NCBI GenBank assembly: GCA_016987375.1
Contig: PJRA01000555.1
Coordinates: forward strand, 1,337,159-1,388,008
Length of the DNA stretch: 50,850 bases
Direction: 5' to 3'
DNA from: Brachionus koreanus
Taxonomy: Eukaryota > Rotifera > Eurotatoria > Ploima > Brachionidae
Each line of letters begins with the position of its first letter. Position 1 is the first letter of the stretch. This document shows positions 44,501-50,850 of the stretch, one piece after another. A program made the translations under genes and the position numbers. The notes under the pieces are model-generated. The model saw only the letters and a program-made list of their open reading frames with translations, had not been told where the DNA came from and searched no databases.

Positions 44501-47500
44501 TATAAAATTATTTTAGTATTTTTATAAAATATTTATGGATTAAAAAAACCTGAAAAATGCTTCATGTGCTTCTAGTGTTAAACTAAATTTTTAGAATTAT
44601 ATTCAAAAATATCCAAATTTTAAAAAACCTCAAATTTTATGATTCAACAAAATACTTTGATTTATTTGTTTTTTAAATTTAAATAAAAACTTAAAAACAA
44701 ATTTATTTTTATTTTCAAATGGTGTATTTTTTCGTCTTTTATTCAAATTTTGTACCCAATTTTGAAATAACATAGAAAAGAAAATGTTTGTTTTTTTTTA
44801 AATTTCCCACAACAGTCAGTACTTTTTACTATGTTTTATATTTTTCCTGAAAACATGGTAAAACAACAAACTTTGGGGAATTTTTTTTTCTATGAACTGA
44901 CAGTTGTTGACTATATTCAAGCCTTTAAGGGAAAGTTTTAGCTGTAATATAAATTTTTTTTTTCAATTTTTAGCTTCGAGGATATTTTTTTATTTAATAT
45001 TAATCGATTAGGTTTTTAATATCAAGTTTAAATCTTAATTTAAATTGCAACTTTTTATTAAACGAGGTAGCAAAGCTTACCCGCATTTATTTTTTAAAAA
45101 AAAATATTTTGAAGTTGCTATCCTTTTCTATGTTATTTCAAAATTGGGTACAAAATTTGAATAAAAGACGAAAAAATACACCAAATCAATTTTAATTTGA
45201 TTTTTTGACCCATGTTATTTTACTCTTTTTTTTTACCGTATTTCATCAAATACAAGTAGACACAAATAGAAGAAACTTACTAGTAATTGAGTCAAAAACT
45301 TGCCTTCATTTGAAATTTTTTGTAATAAAAATTAAACAATTTTATTTTATTTTTGATTTAGGAAATGATTGAAAAAAAAATATAAAAATTGATTAAATTT
45401 ATTGAATAAAAAACAAATAAAGGAAGTAACAAAAAAGGTTCAGAAGAGCCTCCCCGGCCTTTGAGTGTTCATTCAGTCACTTTGTATTTAATAATTTTTT
45501 TTTTCAATCAAAAAATTTTTTTTCATTAAATTCAAGATATTTATTAGGGTAATGCATAGGAATAAAACTTATTATTGTTAAATTGAAATAGCTTAGTGAC
45601 ACATCTTTTAAGTAATCAATTAAATAAATTAAACAATCACATTTTATATCATTTTATATCTATTTTTAACTTTAATGACATGATGAAAATGTTCTTCAAT
45701 AGCGAGCAACTTTTTCAACTAAGCTGGACTTGGTACGTCAGTCTTTTAGCTTCAAAATAAGTCCTCATGGATGGTTGCGATTGAAGAACCGTAAAGACAA
45801 AAAAATAAATGAATGTGCATAGAGGTTCTATTATCTCAAATTTTTTTTTTGACCCTATTCTATCCTAGTAGATAATGGGAGGAGCTCATCTCCTTTTCAA
45901 GTACCTTTTTTTTTAGCAACAGCTGCGATCTGACACAGAGGCTAATGCATCGAGTTGATCATCTACACTGCAAATTTTACCCAGTCGAAACCGGTCCCCC
46001 ATTTTTTGATAAAAGGTTAAAGCCCGTATAGCCGAGAGGTTTGTGTGTTAGTCATGCAAGCAGAGGGTGGAGGGTTCAAATCCCACTGAGGGTGGAAAAA
46101 TCTTCAAAATATCTCTGCAATACGGGGCGCATGTTTAAGCCCCTTTCATCAAAAATGGGGGACAGGTTTCGACTGGGTAAAATTTTCAGTGGCGATAATC
46201 ATCTCAAATTAAAGAAGAAAAAAATTATTTGTTTCAAAATACCTTTGATCTCATTTTCAAAAGGATAAAACAAAGCTACAACTAAATTGATAATAACTGC
46301 AAGCTTGAAAGAGATATTGTTCCAATAGCTAATATTAGAGCTGAACCAGTACAAATTGCTCCGCTTTCTGAGCTTTTTCTGCCACTTCATTTCATTCCAC
46401 ATGTCCTCTACTTGTTCAACAAAACCACTTATTTTGCTATTTTGCTCGTCTTTTTCAGTAGTAAGAAAAACACTTTGCTTAGTTTCTAATGTCAAATACT
46501 GACAAATGCTCGGCACAGCAAACACAACTTGCTCCATTGATCTATCCTCTCTAATTATCTAAAATTAAATTAATAAAAAAATTTCTTAAAAAAAAAGCTT
46601 CATTTTTGAATACTTCTATTTGAGCTGTGTGCTCGCCATAATAAATCAAGGCTTGATCGTTGTTGGACTTGAGCAAGTCTTTCAATTCTTTGTTAAATCT
46701 GGCCAATTTGTGAGCTAGTATATAAACGTTGTGGCCAACTTCTCTTACTAAACAAAATTTATCTTCATTCACAATGGACTCTGTTGTTTGTGACACATTC
46801 GAGCTTAGAATTGACTGACTTTGAGAGAGATCATCGCTCAAATTTGAACTATCAATGGCTGTTTCAAAAGTTGCCGATTGACCGGACAGAATAGACAAGT
46901 CCGAGTCAAAACTGATCTCTGTTCCATTCAATTTTTCCAACTGTTCCATCCGTTTGCTCAAAGCAAACATTTCTTGTATCAACTGAACAATGTCACCCGG
47001 CTTTATATTGTACAAAATGCGTTCGGCATTTGCCGTGTCTTCGTTGCTTTCCAACAAAGCCAACAGTAATTTAGAAGCATTCAATTTTAGAGAGTAGAAA
47101 ATTTCCAAATTATTTCTAGACAATGGCTGAATATCATTGAGTAAAAGAGAGATTATTATGTCGATGCCATTCGATTCATGATTAATTATGGAAGATTGGT
47201 TGGCCCGACAAGGACCTTGGCAGTACTCGGTCAAAGTCTGCAGAGTTTGATTGACCAAATGAAAATTGCTTTCATTGATCCAAAGACCCAAAAGACCCAA
47301 GCCTCCTGTAGTCGATCCGCACAAGCCATCTAAGAATTGGAGTGTTTCACAGACTAAATTGTAGCTTGATTTGTTGCCCCACTGGTGTCTCAGATAATCT
47401 TGAAGATCCGCGTTGTGATTTTCGCATAGCAATTGCAAAAATCTAAGCACTATTTCAACATTGGCCACATCTTCAGATAGATCATTTTGTTTTATCAAAT

Positions 47501-48379
47501 TGGTATCTAATTTACTAGAAAAGCTGTCATTATGACTGGGTCTAATCAAAACCAAAGAGCCCGGGCTCATTTCTCTCAGTCGATACTTTTCTCTCAAATT
47601 TAGAACTGTGTCAACACGTGAATAGACTGATTTAGAGTCCAGCATTTGAATTTTGCTATTAAGCTCAGGCGTTTTTAGCTTATCTGTGTCGATGGCCAAA
47701 GATTCTTTGACTTGAAGAACTAAAAAATTGTGTTAAGCAACAATTTTTTTTTTTAGGAAAAAAGAAAAAAATTACCATCATTAAGATCATTTGGAAAAAA
47801 ATTGTAATTATTTTTTATCTCTTTATGTGCTTGTTCTAACTGATGGAAAAAATTTTTGCAAAATATTTCCGAATCTTTATCGTTTTGAAATCTGATTAGA
47901 AAATTTTTTTGCACTTGTTGATTGCCATTGTCAAGCAGAGCAATTGCCAGATGAACACTTTCTTTGAAAAGCTTCTTAGAAACCTCTGATATCAATAAAT
48001 CAATGACCAAATCAGTAGCACCAAGACGATTAAGCTCATTTTGGATGCTAGTTGTCTTTATTTCGGTGCATTCAGCATTTACTGTTGAACGTTGCCGGTT
48101 AAATATGCTTAAATTCAGACTTGCAGACAAACCCAGTGCTGAATCATCGCTAATACTATCTTGTTTGGTGTATTTTTCCCACATTTTAACTCGAAAATCA
48201 TTAGGCTATCAAAAAAATTAATTAAAAATTATAGTAGTAAGAAAAAAACATTTAAAACCTTTTGTTCGTGACATAAACTTGAATGATATACCAAGTGTCT
48301 AAATATTCTGACCAAATTAATGCACAATTCTTCATATTTTGATTGATTCTTAGCCAAAAGTTTAGCATGATCAATAAGT
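41551..48379 (-). CDS. ITPR: Inositol 1,4,5-trisphosphate receptor, C-terminal ~1050 residues (5' exons beyond window)
   Basis: Visible exons (minus strand): 48259-48379, 47776-48205, 46614-47719, 46243-46558, 42902-43074, 42677-42841, 42319-42621, 42104-42269, 41881-42041, 41669-41830 and 41551-41610. All are in phase; the first begins one base into a codon. Landmarks are [20 protein letters not shown] and [33 protein letters not shown], and [18 protein letters not shown]. The six-helix channel domain follows, with [11 protein letters not shown], the selectivity filter GGGIGDVLR and [16 protein letters not shown]. The C-terminal zinc-type CFICG...H...H leads into NMWNYLSF and a short coiled coil. 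This is the ER Ca2+ release channel gated by IP3. Most introns are 45-62 bp, but one (43075-46242) is 3.2 kb and full of transposable elements. The last exon adds a 19-residue tail; skipping that splice would end the protein at 41657. Confidence 0.96.
43440..44330 (-). mobile_element. Degraded mariner-type transposon, copy D, in the large ITPR intron
   Basis: On the minus strand, [13 protein letters not shown] appears at about 43450-43490 and [14 protein letters not shown] at about 43570-43610, both mariner transposase segments. Further blocks (near 43786, 44217 and 44310) match the order of blocks in copy A at 12333-13275. It has many stops and indels. A central GC-richer stretch (about 43990-44040, GCAGTTCCGAATGGCGGC) may be unrelated inserted sequence. 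Confidence 0.65.
44356..44581. mobile_element. piggyBac-type MITE, 218 bp with TTAA target duplication
   Basis: TTAA (44356-44359) is followed by CACTAGAAGCAC (44360-44371). The exact reverse complement GTGCTTCTAGTG (44566-44577) is followed by TTAA (44578-44581). Perfect 12-bp terminal repeats beginning CACTAGAA plus a TTAA duplication are the signature of piggyBac-type transposition. The 218-bp interior is A/T-rich and non-coding, so it is non-autonomous. It lies in the ITPR intron. Confidence 0.9.
44721..45182. mobile_element. 462-bp MITE with perfect 60-bp terminal inverted repeats
   Basis: Bases 44721-44780 (starting GGTGTATTTTTTCGTC) are the exact reverse complement of 45123-45182. The element is non-coding. 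The immediate flanks are CAAAT on the left and AAATC on the right, consistent with a short AAAT target duplication. Identical 60-bp arms indicate recent mobility or gene conversion. A shorter imperfect dyad lies inside (CACAACAGTCAG at 44808; CTGACAGTTGTTG near 44898). The superfamily is unclear. Confidence 0.9.
45205..45475 (-). repeat. CACTC-end MITE family, inverted copy
   Basis: Its right edge reads GGCCTTTGAGTGTTC, the reverse complement of the ACACTCAAAGGCC end at 38873. The next blocks inward (GAGGCTCTTCTGAACC, TTTTTTGTTACTTCC and ATTTGTTTTTTATTCAATA on the minus strand) match copies at 35053 and 38872. The other end is uncertain, near GACCCATGTTATTTTAC at about 45210. It lies directly beside the 462-bp MITE. 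Confidence 0.5.
45957..46204. mobile_element. Inverted-repeat element enclosing a tRNA-like module
   Basis: Arms at about 45957-46023 and 46137-46204 are inverted copies. The core 45972-46001 and 46156-46185 match at 29 of 30 bases (both contain TTTACCCAGTCGAAACC on one strand). A 72-nt tRNA-like sequence sits between the arms, directly next to the left one. It looks like a SINE flanked by terminal inverted repeats, or two fused copies of a SINE tail. It lies in the ITPR intron about 40 bp from the exon at 46243-46558. Confidence 0.75.
46022..46093 (+). ncRNA. tRNA-like sequence (SINE head or tRNA pseudogene)
   Basis: A 72-nt stretch with a Pol III box A-like TAGCCGAGAGG (46029-46039) and box B-like GGTTCAAATCC (46073-46083). 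A recoverable acceptor stem pairs GCCCGTA (46022-46028) with TGAGGGT (46087-46093; five or six of seven pairs counting G-U). TA occupies positions 8-9, and the T arm is GAGGG-TTCAAAT-CCCAC. The D stem does not close and the anticodon arm is poor (a CAT in the loop is possible), so it is not a functional tRNA. A tRNA-derived SINE promoter is the best reading. Confidence 0.7.
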
Positions 48380-48400
48380 CTAAACAAAATTTTTTCAATA

Positions 48401-48592
48401 ATTCCTTTTTTTTTATTTTTGATTAATTATAAAATACGCAAAAAAAAAGTTTTGAAAAAATGTTTAAATAATATTTCTTAAATATTTTTTAATTTGAAAA
48501 ATTTAAAAATGCCAACTTGTTGAACACTTAAATTAGTTAATAAAATTCACATAATTGGATTTATTGTCTAATAATAATTATTTGAAAGAGTT
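48401..48592. repeat. Left copy of ~190-bp direct repeat flanking a LINE insertion
   Basis: From ATTCCTTTTTTTTT to TTTGAAAGAGTT, this 192-bp block is repeated almost identically at 49330-49524 (one T/C change, a 4-nt insertion and homopolymer length differences). It begins about 20 bp upstream of an ITPR exon acceptor, inside the ITPR intron. It reads as a very long target-site duplication created by the enclosed retroelement. Confidence 0.9.
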
Positions 48593-49329
48593 AGTATTAA
48601 ATGAGATTTTTTTTTGTCAACCTCTGTTAAAGTTCAATTTTTCAAAACATTTATCCTACCTTATTTTGATTATTGTTCAACTATCTTGTGTTATTATTCC
48701 AAAGAAGCAATAATTAAACTGACTAAAAGTTATTATTTTTCTATTTTTAAATTGTTTAAGTTCAAATTTAAATCGAAAAACTTTAATGATGTTAATAATT
48801 TTTTGGAAAAATATGGGTTATATGCTTTTCAACATAGATTTTTAGAAAGAATGTTATCGTTCTCTCTTAAGTCTCTATTCTTTCATAACTCGCCAGAGAA
48901 TTTAAAAAATATATTTAATAAAAATGACTCGAGAAATTTCAGCTACAATTTAAGGAATAGTGCAAACCTGATTGAACCAATGGCAAAAACGAACAGTGGA
49001 GAAAATACATTTGGATTTTTTTACTCAAGATTGATTAATTGCTTTGTGATCAAACGATCAATGCTGAAATTTCCAACATTCAAGCTATCAATTTATAATA
49101 ATATCAATTTGATCTTTATTGACTTTGTAAAAAAATTTAAAAAATTTTATATGAATTTATCAATGTTTTTTTTTGTTTTCAAAATAACAGATAATTTATT
49201 TTTATAAAAATTATAATTTTAATTATTTAAAATTTTTATTAAACTAAATAAATGAAGTGTTGTTAATCAGTCGATTACGATAAGGACACTAGCCTGTTGA
49301 TTAACCTTGAAAATGAAAAATGAAAATGA
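48593..49329 (+). mobile_element. Young 5'-truncated non-LTR retrotransposon
   Basis: 737 bp between the two direct repeats. An intact open frame (about 48608-49204, TAA at 49205) encodes the C-terminus of a CR1/jockey-like ORF2: VKVQFFKTFILPYFDYCSTI (RT thumb region), then FQHRFLERMLSFSLKSLFF and ending in an ENTFGFFYSRLINCF block. After the stop comes a GC-richer hairpin (GTTAATCAG near 49262 with CTGTTGATTAAC near 49293) and a (TGAAAA)n-like tail at about 49306-49329. Truncation at the 5' end, a structured 3' end, a simple-repeat tail and a flanking duplication together define a target-primed insertion. Orientation is antisense to ITPR. Confidence 0.85.
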
Positions 49330-49524
49330 ATTCCTTTTTTTATTTTTGATTGTTATTAATTATAAAATACGCAAAAAAAAGTTTTGAAAAAATGTTTAAA
49401 TAACATTTCTTAAATATTTTTTAATTTGAAAAATTTAAAAATGCCAACTTGTTGAACACTTAAATTAGTTAATAAAATTCACATAATTGGATTTATTGTC
49501 TAATAATAATTATTTGAAAGAGTT
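49330..49524. repeat. Right copy of the ~190-bp direct repeat
   Basis: The partner of 48401-48592, directly following the retroelement's TGAAAA-type tail. Its near identity with the left copy indicates that the insertion is recent compared with the heavily decayed mariner copies in this window. Confidence 0.9.
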
Positions 49525-49619
49525 TTTTTATAAATTTTTTTTTTCGAAATTAACAAAAAGTGTTAATTCTTGATAATAATTTTTTTTGTTGTTTCAACCC
49601 TTCCTATCAAGTTTATTTA

Positions 49620-49765
49620 AGCATATATTTAAAAAAATGCTCTGCTCCAACTAATTGCTCCCAACTTCACTCTCTCGTAATAGGAGTAGTAGTAGTAGTA
49701 GTAGTAATTATTGCAGCTTGGAGCTAGTCCAAGCAAAGCTCTAATGGGCCTGACGCTTAAGCTGC
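49620..49765 (-). mobile_element. Probable LINE 3' end with (ACT)n tail
   Basis: On the minus strand a compact GC-richer block (about 49708-49765: CTGCAGCTTAAG, GGCCCATTAGAGC, TTGGACTAGCTCCAAGC) contains the hairpin TTGGACTAGCTCCAA. It is followed by seven ACT units (49685-49705 as AGT on the plus strand). A structured 3' end followed by a short microsatellite is typical of some non-LTR elements. No reverse transcriptase remains beside it. Confidence 0.45.
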
Positions 49766-50394
49766 AGTTTATACTTTTTCTGAATATATTATTCCTTTTC
49801 ATATTGTTCACTTGCTTGAACATTTGGATTCAAATTAAGTGTAATCTGAATCTAGTTGATCATTATGAATTCTCCAAACCTGCAAGATCAGGTACTAAAC
49901 GCGTTTAACATTTTAAGAAAGAAAAACACTCAACTGAAATTCTTTTAAGTCAAGTTCAAAGAAACGAACATTATACCGGAATGTCGAAATCAAAAATTGA
50001 TGGGAAAAATGGTGGCAAAAGTGAGGATATTTAGAAAAGATGAATCTGGTCAGAGATCTAGTGAATAAATTAAACAAAAAAACGGTCCTGCAGCTGCTTT
50101 AAGAGGGAATAGCATAAGAGTTCAGAGAGAAAGTTTTCCTGCTCAAATAAGAAGCTATTTTGCAGTTGTGATAAGTGTCAAACATGTATTTTTCTCAAAC
50201 TGGGAAGTTCTGCGTTAGAATAAGCCGCAAGAAAATTTGGTGAAATCTAAGTCAACTGCTGTTTTCAAAATCGCTTTGGATTAGTTCAAAGAAATATATC
50301 TAATAAGTATACCGTTGTATAGCTGAGTTTATGCGCTTTCAGATTTGGTGCATAATCAATAAATTAAGTCTTTTAAAAATTGAGATATTTTCAC
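49766..50394. other. Unassigned region near the right edge
   Basis: Less A/T-biased sequence with broken short frames (for example TAAACGCGTTTAA, a short palindrome, at 49898-49910). It may be the eroded N-terminal part of the Tc1 transposase seen further right. I cannot support a gene, and I saw no further ITPR exon. Confidence 0.3.
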
Positions 50395-50580
50395 TTGATT
50401 AGATGACACTTTCGATTTTTTTTTATTCTTTGAGGAGGGGTGGTCAAAAATTTTTTTTTTTGACCCCCCCCTAAAAAATTGAATTTTCTAGGTTTTCAAA
50501 TATGCAGATTAATATTTGTGGTCGAAAACTTGAAATTCAGATAGTGCTGTAGTTTTGACCTGCGCGAACCTTAAACAGAG
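50395..50580 (-). repeat. G-run interspersed repeat, copy 2
   Basis: In reverse orientation this carries the same ordered motifs as 8345-8500: GGTTCGCGCAGG, CAAAACTACAGCACTATCT, TGAAAACCTAGA and TTTTTTAGGGGGGG. It abuts a Tc1 transposase fragment. The GGTTCGCGCA end lies at about 50570-50580. Confidence 0.6.
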
Positions 50581-50725
50581 ACTTAATTGGACGATTAATG
50601 ATTGGTCCAGAGTTATTTTCAGTGACGAGTCCAATTTTGAGGTCTTTAATCGTAAATCAAGAGTAATAGTAAAAAGGTTTAAGAATGAAAAGTTCCATCT
50701 TAAGTTCATCCATCCTAACATACTG
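50577..50725 (+). pseudogene. Tc1-type transposase fragment
   Basis: The plus frame reads LKQRLNWTINDWSRVIFSDE, then SNFEVFNRKSRVIVKRF and KFIHPNI. This is the Tc1 pattern LNWT-x2-DW-x-x-V-x-(F/W)SDES-x-F-x-(L/V)F, containing the second Asp of the DDE catalytic triad (SDES). It is cut off on the left by another repeat and on the right by a new terminal repeat at 50728. Confidence 0.8.
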
Positions 50726-50727
50726 TA

Positions 50728-50850
50728 CAGTATGTTGCAAAAGTTTAGAAATTAATTATTTTATTTATCTAAATTTTTTTGTAAATTGAATTTTACAATT
50801 ATTAGAGTGCAAAAGAAAAAAATAAAAGCACTAATTTGAAAATTTTTTTT
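50728..50850 (+). mobile_element. Terminal end of a second Tc1/mariner-type element, running off the window
   Basis: After TA (50726-50727) the sequence CAGTATGTTGCAAAAGTTTA begins. This is the classic Tc1-family terminus (CAGT...CAAAAGT) at a TA target. It interrupts the transposase fragment to its left, so the insertions are nested. The rest of the element lies beyond 50850. Confidence 0.65.

Noticed and set aside
46022..46093. Functional tRNA gene
   Set aside because: The D stem does not pair, the anticodon arm is poor, and the sequence is embedded between inverted-repeat arms, so a SINE-type relic is more likely.
48614..49207. A host gene at 48.6-49.2 kb
   Set aside because: The frame has no ATG start, matches the C-terminal part of LINE ORF2, and is bracketed by a direct duplication, so it is a truncated retroelement.
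49629..49823. ORF with a poly-Tyr run on the minus strand
   Set aside because: The Tyr run is the translation of the AGT/ACT microsatellite; treated as an element tail instead.

Overview
This window looks like nuclear DNA from a small, very AT-rich invertebrate genome. It carries animal-only genes: an innexin, a peroxinectin-type haem peroxidase, a Cip/Kip CDK inhibitor, an IP3 receptor, a sorting nexin 27 and lysosomal NAGLU. Most introns are about 50-80 bp, with GT/AG ends and T-rich acceptors. Innexin gap junctions and this architecture fit a protostome. The combination is reminiscent of a monogonont rotifer such as Brachionus, but I cannot prove that by eye. Exon joins were deduced by hand from splice signals, reading phase and family homology, and every join listed keeps frame.

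Layout. 1-104: a short open frame at the left edge. 947-3048 (-): secreted haem peroxidase. 3583-4878 (-): innexin. 5454-9848 (+): SNX27, whose first intron (2.6 kb) is packed with mobile-element debris. 10012-10473 (+): unknown acidic protein, tail to tail with DHRS4-like reductase at 10534-11441 (-). 11442-26453: about 15 kb with only one confident gene, an intronless p21/p27/dacapo-like CDK inhibitor (17786-18649) with a TATA box; the rest is degraded transposons, a few small ORFs and possible regulatory DNA. 26454-28196 (+): CEP85-like coiled-coil centrosomal protein. 28200-31000: retroelement and mariner remnants. 31025-31804 (+): NDUFS7 of complex I, converging on an SLC3A/rBAT-like glycoside-hydrolase-fold membrane protein (31890-33986, -). 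33987-36878: repeats. 36879-40477 (+): NAGLU, 17 exons, apparently complete, converging on PHAX (40564-41392, -). 41551-48379 (-): the C-terminal ~1050 residues of the IP3 receptor, whose remaining 5' exons lie beyond the right edge. 48380-50850: a young non-LTR insertion flanked by ~190-bp direct repeats, then nested Tc1-type elements.

The genes are mostly unrelated housekeeping loci. Several are tightly packed tail to tail (60, 85 and 86 bp apart), so the long gene-poor tract around the CDK inhibitor and the two multi-kilobase transposon-filled introns (SNX27 intron 1 and one ITPR intron) stand out. No prokaryote-type system, CRISPR array or rRNA was seen. The most unusual structure is an inverted-repeat element enclosing a 72-nt tRNA-like Pol III promoter module (45957-46204).
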